A DNA stretch of 64,000 bases. It comes from Antedon bifida. Its lineage: Eukaryota; Echinodermata; Crinoidea; Comatulida; Antedonidae. Location of the stretch: the NCBI GenBank assembly GCA_963402885.1, contig OY727103.1, forward strand, positions 15,402,085-15,466,084, written 5' to 3'. Position 1 is the first letter of the stretch. Each line of letters begins with the position of its first letter. Made by a program: the position numbers and the translations under genes. Of the stretch, positions 32,135-41,755 are shown piece after piece. A model generated the notes under the pieces. It had not been told where the DNA came from, did no database searches, and saw only the letters and a program-made list of their open reading frames with translations.

Positions 32135-32793
32135 CCTTTGTTTACCTTTGTAAATACAATGGGTGAAATAGTGTTACACTCCACCTGGTTAATTCACTCA
32201 GTTATGACATCATTGACATGTTTGCTCATTTGGTAAATTACATACATAAACATGCTTTATACAATAGCAGTAGACATACAAGTCTATGAAAACAAAGGAC
32301 ACTCCAATTATACATGTACAGTGTTACTGTAAATTTATTTATTAATAGTCGTTTCATAGCCTAACATAGGCTGTTTAAAACCTGTTTATGGTAGTGGCTT
32401 ACAGTATACCTCTAGATATACTTTAGTAGTGTGTGTGTTTTTTTTTCAGCGCCATTATATATACCACTAAAACTGTTCATATATTTAGTAAGATAATGAA
32501 TAAATGCTATGAGTGAGAAATTCTGTAAGAATTATATGATAAAAGTTCCCCAACCACAATTAAACCCTATTTAATGAAGGTGATCATTTTGGAAAAATAG
32601 TTCTTGTATTCTAGCTCACAAGAGATGAAGTTGATGAAGATGAAGCACAATCTTCTTTTGAGAGTTCTAGTCAGGTGACTAACATGACATTTATCAGGTG
32701 GCATTGGCATTAAGTAATCAGTCAGATGCTTAAGATTGCAGGACAATCCCGTACTTAACATCTTTTATTTTGTTTTGTTTTTTTTATCTTATC
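32135..32793. other. Spacer between R6 and R7
   Basis: Duplicated flank DNA resembling 19500-20100 and 43.6-44.1 kb. No gene seen. Confidence 0.5.
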
Positions 32794-34077
32794 TTATGAT
32801 TTGGTAGTATTGACGTAAACTGCATCTTTTGGCTCATTGTAATAAACATGTTCTTTGTTCTTTTCTCCTTTGACATTGTTATAGACATGTTCTTTTTCTT
32901 CAGCAACATCATTACACACATGTTCTGTGTTCATTTCAATTGGTTTGTTGTAGATGTCTGTTACTTCAGTGACACCTGCCATCGTTTGGTCACCATTATT
33001 TGGCGACTGATCTTCATGCTTTCTCTTGTACAGTAATAAGATTATTATGAGTATTAGAAGAACAATAACTGCACCAAGAGACAATCCAATGGTTAAAGAC
33101 TTATCAGCAATCATAGCACCTTCTGATTTCAAAGTTGTCTGATGGATAGTTGGTGTAGTCAATGTGTTAATACTCATTGTTGTCATAACCCTGTTGTGTT
33201 CAGGAACAGTTGATTTTAATGCAATATTTGTTTGATGCCTAGTAGTTTCACTTGTTGCCAATTCCGCTGGTTCTGTTGTTGGTAATATTGTTGTCTGAGA
33301 TGTTTCCTGTACTGTACACGTTGTAATAGGCCCCGGGCCCCACCATGTTACTCTGCATTGGTATGTTGCATCTAAATCTTCTTGTTGAAGAATAATGGTG
33401 TAGTCCAATGAGTATTCTGTAAATCTCATGTTAATACTATCATATACTACATATCTACTCAAAACCATGACTTCATTTCTCCACCATTGAATGCTTATTC
33501 TTGGATTACCTGGCTGTGTTGTACAGGTCAAGATAACATTTTGTCCAATTAAATCTCTCTGATAACCAGTAGAAGTACAAAGAGGGTATGGTGCTGGTGG
33601 TGGATATTTTATAGACAGAAGGACATATCCTGGTATATCTATTAATTCCTTACCAGTATTTGTTGCTATATAGATTTCACATCTGTAATTATTGGAGTTA
33701 ATAAATTGTTCAAGCCCACTTGCAACTGATATTGTAAATTCAAATTCAGTGGAGTTATTAAGCGAGTAAGCCAGTGCTTCTTGGCCAAGGTCAGAGGTTA
33801 ATAGCATTCCATTTCTGTAAATATCTCTTCCAGCTCCAGGATAATGAGTTGTTCTGTACCAGACGATGTAATGTTCCTCTGTCAAAGTTTGATTAGTACA
33901 TTGAAGGTTGATTATATCACCTTCAGTGGCATCTACAATTACAGATGATTCTCCTATCAATATTCTATATTCCTCTTGGTTTGTTTGCAATATATTCGTT
34001 ATTAGTGAAAAAATCCACAAAATATCAACAAATTTATTTCCCATCATGGCTGAAATTCCTAATAATCTAATGCTCAA
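32794..34077 (-). CDS. R7: two-Ig receptor, class A tail (427 aa)
   Basis: Leader begins at Met1 or, more likely, Met11/12 (MMGNKFVDILWIFSLITNIL). Ig1 C60, W73, C133; Ig2 C185, W198, C241; stalk with MSINTLTTPTIHQTT; membrane helix about 328-350; YKRKHEDQ. The tail contains DIYNKP, HVCNDV, HVYNNV, HVYYNE and the C-terminal VYVNTTKS. HVCNDV is a tyrosine-to-cysteine change (codon TGT at 32914-32916) in the first repeat unit; R9 and R10 keep tyrosine there. YVNT at the end fits the pYxN pattern bound by Grb2-type SH2 domains. Sister of R9. Confidence 0.9.
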   Translation of the reverse strand: MSIRLLGISAMMGNKFVDILWIFSLITNILQTNQEEYRILIGESSVIVDATEGDIINLQCTNQTLTEEHYIVWYRTTHYPGAGRDIYRNGMLLTSDLGQEALAYSLNNSTEFEFTISVASGLEQFINSNNYRCEIYIATNTGKELIDIPGYVLLSIKYPPPAPYPLCTSTGYQRDLIGQNVILTCTTQPGNPRISIQWWRNEVMVLSRYVVYDSINMRFTEYSLDYTIILQQEDLDATYQCRVTWWGPGPITTCTVQETSQTTILPTTEPAELATSETTRHQTNIALKSTVPEHNRVMTTMSINTLTTPTIHQTTLKSEGAMIADKSLTIGLSLGAVIVLLILIIILLLYKRKHEDQSPNNGDQTMAGVTEVTDIYNKPIEMNTEHVCNDVAEEKEHVYNNVKGEKNKEHVYYNEPKDAVYVNTTKS

Positions 34078-34085
34078 TTATCAAA

Positions 34086-34358
34086 CTTAAATATTAGAAA
34101 TTAACTTCCTTAAATGGAATATTCCATTAATATAGAATAAAAATAAAACTTTTAATTATTAATAACTATTTCTGGCCAAGAATATTTATGAAATGAAATA
34201 AATTCTTCAGTTGTTTTTTTTTTATTACTAATGTTGTTATAGTTAATTAAATTCTTTGAACTGGTTATTTATGTATGTATGAATCTGTTCACCTAGAAAA
34301 GTGTATACAGAACATACCAAGTATGGAACAACTGCCTGCTTCAGTAAACCTTTTATAT
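34086..34358 (-). promoter_or_regulatory. R7 promoter and 5'UTR intron
   Basis: TATA ATATAAAAGG (34349-34358), donor TCTAG/GTGAAC near 34293, block at 34102-34131, acceptor ATTTAAG ending at 34086. Confidence 0.55.
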
Positions 34359-34691
34359 GTCTTTGTTTACCTTTGTTTACCTTTATAGCACAATAGGTCT
34401 TAGAAATAATGACACTCCACCTGATTTATTCACTCTTTATGACAGCATTACTGTGCATTATTGCTCATTTGGTAAATACAATGGGTCTTACAAATAGTTA
34501 GCCCCACCTGGTAAATTCACTCAGTTATGACATCATTGACATGTTTGCTCATTTGGTATATTATATACATAAACATGCTTTATACACAATTGCAGTGGAC
34601 ATACAAGTCTATAAAAACAAATGACATTCACAATTATACGTGTACAGCGTTACTGTAAATTTATTTATCAATAGTCTTTTCATAGCCTAAC

Positions 34692-35456
34692 CTAAGCTGT
34701 GTTGAACATGTTTATGGTGGTTGGTTTATATATACTGGAAATTGCCAATTCCGCTGGTTCTGTTGTTGGTAATATAGTTGTCTGAGATGTTTCCTGTACT
34801 GTACATGTTGTAACATCCTCCATCCAAGTGACCCTACATTGGAATGTTGCATCTAAATCTTGTTGTTGAAGAGTAAAGTTATAATCCAATGAATATTCTG
34901 TAAATCTTTCACTACTTAAGTATTGTACATATCTACTCAAAAGCATGACTTCATTTCTCCACAATCCAATGGTTATTGATGGATAACCTGGCTGTGTTAT
35001 ACAGGTCAAGGTAGCATTCTGTCCAATTGAATCACTCTGGTAACCAGTATCAGTACAAAGGAGATATGGTACTGGTGGTGGATACTGTATTGACAGAATG
35101 ACAGAACCAGTTATATCTATTAATTTACTACCAGTACTAGTTACTACTACTTCAGTGGAGTTGTTAAGTGAGTAGGCCAGTGCTTCTTCTCCTATGCCAG
35201 AGGTTAACAGTGTTTCATCTCTGAAAGTCTCAGTTTCATTTGACGTAGGTAGAATGTCTCTGAACCAAATGATGTAGTGATCCTCTGTGAAAGTTTGATC
35301 AGTACATTGGAGGTTGATTATGTCACCTTCATTGGCAGGTACAACTTTAGCTGATTCTCCTATCAATATTATATATTCCTCTTGATTTGTTTGCAATACG
35401 TTTGTGAAATGAAGTGAAATGATCCACAAAACATCAACAAGTTTATTTCCAAACAT
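34692..35456 (-). CDS. R8: truncated two-Ig protein without TM or tail (254 aa)
   Basis: A leader (MFGNKLVDVLWIISL) and start of Ig1 (C51, W64) are present. About 25-30 residues are deleted after SLNNSTE, which removes the Ig1 F strand with its second cysteine (junction near 35150). Ig2 is complete (C152, W166, C207). After AELAISS the frame runs into flank DNA and stops, so there is no stalk, membrane helix or tail. The flank at the junction (near 34735) is the sequence found about 0.5 kb downstream of R1's promoter block, which points to a deletion. It could be a secreted decoy-like protein, but the broken Ig1 makes a decaying pseudogene equally likely. Confidence 0.6.
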   Translation of the reverse strand: MFGNKLVDVLWIISLHFTNVLQTNQEEYIILIGESAKVVPANEGDIINLQCTDQTFTEDHYIIWFRDILPTSNETETFRDETLLTSGIGEEALAYSLNNSTEVVVTSTGSKLIDITGSVILSIQYPPPVPYLLCTDTGYQSDSIGQNATLTCITQPGYPSITIGLWRNEVMLLSRYVQYLSSERFTEYSLDYNFTLQQQDLDATFQCRVTWMEDVTTCTVQETSQTTILPTTEPAELAISSIYKPTTINMFNTA

Positions 35457-35482
35457 AACTGCAATTCTAATAATCTATAAAT

Positions 35483-35512
35483 TAACTTCCTGAAATAGCA
35501 TATTCCATTAAT
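35483..35512 (-). promoter_or_regulatory. Degenerate conserved block upstream of R8
   Basis: The palindrome reads TGGAATATGCTA here, with the ETS-like half changed to CAGGAAGT. The loss of symmetry fits decay of this copy. Confidence 0.45.
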
Positions 35513-36389
35513 TGTAAATACAAATAAAGATTTTTAATCTATTAATTAGCAGTACTTGCCAAGGAAATGTTTAGTTTGCAGTTGATTTTAATTCATTGTT
35601 TTGTTATTGTAAATGTATTAAAACTATGAAAATTAGGTAGGAATCCTTTTTTCCAACAGAAGAACTTGATATTTGATGTTTTAATAGCAAAGAATATACA
35701 AAAAATTGTATACTTCACTGAGCCTTTTATGTGTGTTATTTAGCTAACAAAACTGTTCTTCTTCTTTTTTACCTTTATACAATGGGTCTAAATAATAATA
35801 ATAAAGTGTGGCATTCATTTGAACAAGATTACTGTAACTTATGATTCCATTGAAATTATATTATTGCTTGTTTGGTAATGATCAAATACAAAGATGTTCT
35901 ATGCAGTTGAATAGTCAAATAAAATCTTTATTTTTTACATATATGAAAAGGTACATGGAAAAATTGTTTTCCTCAACATAAATATGATTGTCAAGACTTA
36001 AACATATGGAATTTAGATTTAATAGTTTAAACAAAAGGAACATGAAGGACTATGAATTGACACTATAATGATATATTTTATTATACTTTTATACTTGTAC
36101 AGTATTCTTATTCCTGTTAGTGGCGGTTTCATCGCTGTTGGTTGTCAACTGAATAAAATAAATAAATATGAATGAATACATTTTCTTGTTTATAGGTATT
36201 TTATAATTAGCTTGACTAGACTAGATTATTTTACCAATTTATACCGAGTATGAGTCAAATATGAACAAAGTTGAGTACAAAATATAGTAGGTTGGTTAAA
36301 TATGAATCATCTTACAGGAATACTGTAGTACTACTCGGCTATTTTGGTGATAGGCTTATACTTTGTAATATGCTTTATTTACTTTATTT
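35513..36389. other. Duplicated spacer
   Basis: Matches the flank segments at 21643-22300, 27000-27700 and 47810-48500, including the ~70-bp GTTAGTGGCGGTTTCATCG insertion at about 36115-36180. No gene. Confidence 0.6.
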
Positions 36390-36441
36390 TCGTTATGAGT
36401 GAAATAATCCACAAAATATCAACAAATTTATTTCCCGCCAT
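36390..36441 (-). pseudogene. Receptor 5' relic: leader only
   Basis: Encodes MAGNKFVDILWIISLIT and then breaks into spacer DNA at about 36390. Its promoter block (36496-36525) and TATA box (36749-36758) remain. Confidence 0.75.
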
Positions 36442-36495
36442 GGCTGAAATTCCTAATAAACTAATGCTCAATTATCAAACTTAAATATTAGAACT

Positions 36496-36758
36496 TAACT
36501 TCCTTAAATGGAATATTCCATTAATATAGAATAAAAATAAAACTTTTAATTATTAATAACTATTTCTGGTCAAGAATATTTATGAAATAAATTCTTCAAT
36601 TGTTTTTTTTTATTACTAATGTTGTTATAGTTAATTAAATTCTTTGAACTGGTTATTTATGTATGTATGAATCTGTTCACCTAGAAAAGTGTATACAGAA
36701 CATACCAAAAGTATACTTTAGTCAGGAACAACTCCCTGCTTCAGTGAACCTTTTATAT
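36496..36758 (-). promoter_or_regulatory. Promoter of the leader-only relic
   Basis: Intact block at 36496-36525 and ATATAAAAGG at 36749-36758. It could still start a non-coding transcript. Confidence 0.45.
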
Positions 36759-37385
36759 GTCTTTGTTTACCTTTATAGCACAATAGGTCTTAGAAATAGT
36801 GACACTCCACCTGAATTATTCACTCTTTTTTAACAGCGTTACTGTGCATTTATTGGTCATTTGGTATATTTCATACAGATGCTTTGTACAATAGCAATGG
36901 ACATGCAGGCCTATGAAAACCAAGGATACTCCAATTATACTCCAACAGTATTAACTGTTCATTTATTTATCAATAGTTGTTTCATAGCCTAACCTAGGCT
37001 GTGTAGAACATGTTGTTGGTTTATACCTCTGGATATGCTTTTTTTTCACTACTGTTCTATTTTCCACTAAACTGTTCAGTTGTTAACATAAAGATAATGA
37101 TTAAAAAGCTAAAAGTGAGACATTCTGTAAGAATAATATGATAAAAGTTCCCCATCCACAATAAAAACCAGGACCCTTCACCTTGATTAAACCCACAGGG
37201 CTTCTAAACATATTTAAACCTTCAATGAGCTACAGTGAAAGAGCACTAGTTCTTATATACATCATGCTCACAAGAGATGAAGTTAATACACAATCTTCTT
37301 TTCAGAGTTAAGTAATCTGTCAGATGATTAGGATGGCAGGAAAATCCCATACTTAACATCTTTTATATGTTTTTGGATTTTAATC
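36759..37385. other. Spacer between relic and R9
   Basis: Resembles 38940-39550 (downstream region of R9's block). No gene seen. Confidence 0.5.
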
Positions 37386-38657
37386 TTATGATTTGGTAGT
37401 ATTGACGTAAACAGCATCTTTTGGCTCATTGTAATAAACATGTTCTTTGTTCTTTTCTCCTTTGACATTGTTATAGACATGTTCTTTTTTTTCAGCAACA
37501 TCATCATACACATGTTCTGTGTTCATTTCAATTGGTGTGTTGTAGTCTGTTACTTCAGTGACACCTGCCATCGTTTGGTCACCATTATTTGGCGACTGAT
37601 CTTCATGCTTTCTCTTGTACAGTAATAAGATTATTATGAGTATTAGAAGAACAATAACTGCTCCAAGAGACAATCCAATGGTTAAAGACCTGTCAGCAAT
37701 CATAGCACCTTCTGATTTCAAAGTTGTGTGATAGATAGTTGGTGTAGTCAATGTGTTAATACTCATTGTTGTCATAACCCTGTTGTCTTCAGGAACAGTT
37801 GATATTAATGCAATATTTGTTTGATGCCTAGTAGTTTCACTTGTTGACACTTGCTGGTGTTCTGTTGTTGGTAGTATAGTTGTTGATGTATCCTGTACTG
37901 TACATGTTGTAACATCCTCTTTCCATGTGACCCTACATTGGTATGTTGCATCTAAATCTTCTTGCTGAAGAATAATGGTGTAGTCCAATGAGTATTCTGT
38001 AAATCTCATGTTAATACTATCATATACTACATATCTACTCAAAACCATGACTTCATTTCTCCACCATTCAATGCGTATGGCTGGATTACCTGGCTGTGTT
38101 GTACAGGTCAAGATAACATTTTGTCCAATTAAATCTCTCTGATAACCAGTAGAAGTACAAAGAGGGTATGGTGCTGGTGGTGGATATTCTATAGACAGAA
38201 GGATATATCCTGGTATATCTATTAATTCATTACCAGTATTTGTTGCTATATAGACTGCACATCTGTAATTATTGTAGCTAATAAATTGTTCAAGCCCACT
38301 TGCAACTGATATTGTAAATTCAAATTCAGTGGAGTTGTTAAGTGAGTAAGCCAGTGCTTCTTGGCCAAGGTCAGAGGTTAATAGCATTCCATTTCTGTAA
38401 ATATCTCTTCCAGCTCCAGGATAATGAGTTGTTCTGTACCAGACGATGTAATGTTCCTCTGTCAAAGTTTGATTAGTACATTGAAGGTTGATTATATCAC
38501 CTTCAGTGGCATCTACAATTACAGATGATTCTCCTATCAATATTCTATATTCCTCTTGGTTTGTTTGCAATATATTCATTATTAGTGAAAAAATCCACAA
38601 AATATCAACAAATTTATTTCCCATCATGGCTGAAATTCCTAATAATCTAATGCTCAA
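37386..38657 (-). CDS. R9: two-Ig receptor, class A tail (423 aa)
   Basis: Sister of R7: same leader (MMGNKFVDILWIFSLIMNIL), Ig1 with C60, W73 and YRCAVYIA, Ig2 with IEWWRNEV and YQCRVTW. Where R7 has RVTWWGPGPITTC, R9 has RVTWKEDVTTC as in R2, R10, R11 and R13, so even this pair has exchanged short segments. The tail has DYNTP, HVYDDV, HVYNNV, HVYYNE and VYVNTTKS, all tyrosines kept. One residue is lost in the header (TDYN rather than TDIYN). The upstream TATA box has been deleted. Confidence 0.9.
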   Translation of the reverse strand: MSIRLLGISAMMGNKFVDILWIFSLIMNILQTNQEEYRILIGESSVIVDATEGDIINLQCTNQTLTEEHYIVWYRTTHYPGAGRDIYRNGMLLTSDLGQEALAYSLNNSTEFEFTISVASGLEQFISYNNYRCAVYIATNTGNELIDIPGYILLSIEYPPPAPYPLCTSTGYQRDLIGQNVILTCTTQPGNPAIRIEWWRNEVMVLSRYVVYDSINMRFTEYSLDYTIILQQEDLDATYQCRVTWKEDVTTCTVQDTSTTILPTTEHQQVSTSETTRHQTNIALISTVPEDNRVMTTMSINTLTTPTIYHTTLKSEGAMIADRSLTIGLSLGAVIVLLILIIILLLYKRKHEDQSPNNGDQTMAGVTEVTDYNTPIEMNTEHVYDDVAEKKEHVYNNVKGEKNKEHVYYNEPKDAVYVNTTKS

Positions 38658-38681
38658 TTATCAAACTTAAATATTAGAAAT

Positions 38682-38711
38682 TAACTTCCTTAAATGGAAT
38701 ATTCCATTAAT
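38682..38711 (-). promoter_or_regulatory. Conserved block upstream of R9
   Basis: Intact TGGAATATTCCA and AAGGAAGT. Further upstream, at about 38929, the TATA-bearing stretch seen in R7 is missing by a ~35-bp deletion. Confidence 0.55.
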
Positions 38712-39556
38712 ATAGAATAAAAATAAAACTTTTAATTATTAATAACTATTTCTGGCCAAGAATATTTATGAAATGAAATAAATTCTTCAGTTTTTTTTTT
38801 TTTATTACTAATGTTGTTATAGTTAATTAAATTCTTTGAACTGGTTATTTATGTATGTATGAATCTGTTCACCTAGAAAAGTGTATACAGAACATACCAA
38901 GTATGGAACAACTGCCTGCTTCAGTAAACATAGCACAATAGGTCTTAGAAATAATGACACTCCACCTGATTTATTCACTCTTTATGACAGCATTACTGTG
39001 CATTATTGCTCATTTGGTATATTTCATACAGATGCTTTGTACAATAGCAATGGACATGCAGGCGTATGAAAACAAAGGATACTCAAATTATACTTCAACA
39101 GTATTAACTGTTCATTTATTTATCAATAGTCGTTTCATAGCCTAACCTAGGCTGTGTAGAACATGTTTATATATGCTTTTTTTTGTTTGTTTTTTTCAGT
39201 ACCGTTCTATTTTCGACTGAACTGTTCAGTTGTTAACAGTTAGATAATGATTAAAAGCTAAAAGTGAGACACTCTGTAAGAATAATATGATAAAAGTTCT
39301 CCAACCAAAATTAAAACCAGGATCCTTCATCCTGATTAGACCCATAGGACTTCTATGATATTTAAACCTTAAATGATCCACAGTGAAAGAGCACTAGTTC
39401 TTATATACATCATGCTCACAAGAGATGAAGTTAATACACAATCTTCTTTTCAGAGTTCTTATCAGCTGGCATTGGCATTAAGTGATCTGTCAGGTGATTA
39501 GGATGGCAGGACAATGCCATACTTAAAATCTTCTCTTCCTTTTTTGTTTTTTAATC
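38712..39556. other. Spacer between R9 and pseudogene
   Basis: Matches 34132-34460 at its start and 36780-37380 later. No gene seen. Confidence 0.5.
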
Positions 39557-40993
39557 TTATGATTTGGTAGTATTAACGTAAACTGCACCTTCTGGCTCAT
39601 TGTAATGAACATGTTCCTTGTTCTTCTCTCCCTTGACATTGTAATAGACATGTTCTTTGTTCTTTTCTCCCTTAATATTATTATAGACATGTTCTGCTTC
39701 AGCAACTTATACATACTCTTTTTCTTCAGCAACATCATCAGAGTCATGTTTAGTGTTCATTTCAATTGGTTTGTTGTAGATGTCTGTTACTTCATTGACA
39801 CTTGCCACTATTTGATAACCATTTTTTGGCATTTGATTTGTATCGTTTCTTTTTGTACATTAGAAGAAGAACAATAACTGCACCAAGAGACAATTCCATG
39901 GTCAAAGACTTGTCAGCAGTCATAGCATCTTCTGATTTAATAGTTGTCTGGTGGATTGTTGGTGTAGTCAATTGTTCAGAAGCAATCGATGTTCAGCAAT
40001 ATTTGTTTGATGTCTAATACCCCTTTCACACCAAAAGCAAAACTCCGAAGACATTCCGGAGTTGACGCTCCACTGTTTTGGTGTGAAAGGTCAAATCAAG
40101 CAACTCCGGAGTTTAAAACTGCGGGGTTGAACAGCTGAACATTCTCCGGAGAGCGAACTGCGGGGACACCCCGGTGTTTTGGTGTGAAAGGTACCAACAT
40201 CAAAACTCCGGAGTTTTAGGTCAAAAGGTCATCCTCACACGATCACTCATTGCTTTAGTTTTATTTCAAAATATTTGTACAAAATATATAGCGGGTTTAA
40301 AAAATAATAAGTAGTATCAATAAAACATTATATTACTTCTGAGACTTTTGAAAGTAATTATTAAATTAAAAATATTATTAATTAAAATGATTCTAATGAT
40401 CGTCGCTATGTAAACAAACAAAATAGAGGGCGACATTTACAATTTTATTTTATAAACCCCGGTGTTGCTAGGTTGGTGTGAAAGGGGTATCTCCAGAGTT
40501 TCTCGACGTTTTGAATGGTCATAAACCCCGGGGTGTCTCCGGAGTTTTGGTGTGAAAGGGGTATCATAGTTTCACTGGTTTTTGTTGTTAATTGCTTAGC
40601 CTCTGATGTTGGTAATATTGTTACTGAGATGTTTCTTGTACTGTGCATGTTGTAACATCCTCCTTCCATGTGACCCTACATTGGAATGTTGCCTCTAAAT
40701 CTTCTTGTTGAAGATTGAAGGTATAATCCAATGGATACTCTGTAAATCTCTCATCAATAATGTATTTCACATATCTACTCAAAACCATGACTTCATTTCT
40801 CCACCATTGAAGTCTTATTGATGGATAACCTGACTGTGACTACATCAAAGTAGCATTTTGTCCAATTAATTCTCTCTGATAACCAAAAGAAGTACAAAGA
40901 CCAGTTTGGTCAGTACATTGGAGGTTAATTATATCACCTTTAGTGGCATGTACAATTTCAGCTGTGTCTCAGTATTCTATTATTTCCCACCGT
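39557..40993 (-). pseudogene. Receptor pseudogene split by a MITE
   Basis: Read from the right: the start codon is ACG, most of Ig1 is deleted, Ig2 has lost its first cysteine, a 548-bp transposon (40017-40564) interrupts the stalk, the membrane helix has a deletion, and the tail carries a stop within the repeats. The distal tail (EHVYNNIKGEKNK, HVHYNE, VYVNTTKS) is still readable. It is the only copy disrupted by a transposon. Confidence 0.9.
40017..40564. mobile_element. MITE with ATACCCCTTTCACACC ends
   Basis: Termini ATACCCCTTTCACACC and GGTGTGAAAGGGGTAT are perfect inverses. GGTGTGAAAGG recurs inside, always near CCGGAGT or CCCCGG, so the element is built of nested subterminal repeats. 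No reading frame. Comparison with the stalk of R10 puts the insertion in the TTTGATGCCTAG region; a TA-type target duplication is possible. GC content is visibly higher at the ends than in the surroundings. Confidence 0.85.
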
Positions 40994-41046
40994 GATTGCA
41001 ATTCCTAATAATCAAATGCTGTATTGTTGAACTAAATATTACAAAG

Positions 41047-41075
41047 TAACTTCCTTAAATGGCACCTTTCATTAG
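41047..41075 (-). promoter_or_regulatory. Degenerate block upstream of the pseudogene
   Basis: AAGGAAGT is kept but the palindrome is replaced by GAAAGGTGCCA. Confidence 0.4.
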
Positions 41076-41755
41076 CCAAGTCAGAAAACAACAACAGGCA
41101 AGAAAGGTGAACAAAATCAAAAATTAAATTTAACAATTGTTGTTTTTTTATTCCTATGAGTAATTAAATCCTATTGATGAGTAATTTATATTAAATTATA
41201 AATCTCTTTACATGCAAAGAACTTTTAATATTTTGTCTAGAAAAGAATGTATATATCCTTTTATATGCCTTTGTTTACCTTTGTAAATATAATAAGTCTT
41301 AGAAATAGTATAACAGATCAACGCTTGATTAATTCACTAATTTCGACAGCATTGAAATTACTGTACTTTATTGCTCATTTGTTATATTTCATACATATAT
41401 GCTTTATACAATAGGAAGGGATGCAAGTCTATGAAAACGAAGGATACTCTAATAAAAATATATAAGTTTTCAAACCACAATTAAAACTAGGACAGTACAT
41501 TATCTTTTATTAGATGAAAGGTCTTTCATGATATATAAGTCCAATTGGAAATCAACGCTTTAAACCCTCAATGAGGTACAGTGTATCCATTTTCAAAAGG
41601 GATCAAATTGATACACAATCTTCTATTCAGAGTTCTAGTCAGATGACATGGAATTTATCAGGTTGCATTGGCATTAAGTAATCTGTCAGATGATTAGGAT
41701 GGCAGGACAATCCCATACGTAACATCTTTTACATTTTGGTTTTTGGATTTTAATC
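41076..41755. other. Spacer between pseudogene and R10
   Basis: AT-rich; shares segments with 45960-46160. No gene seen. Confidence 0.5.
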
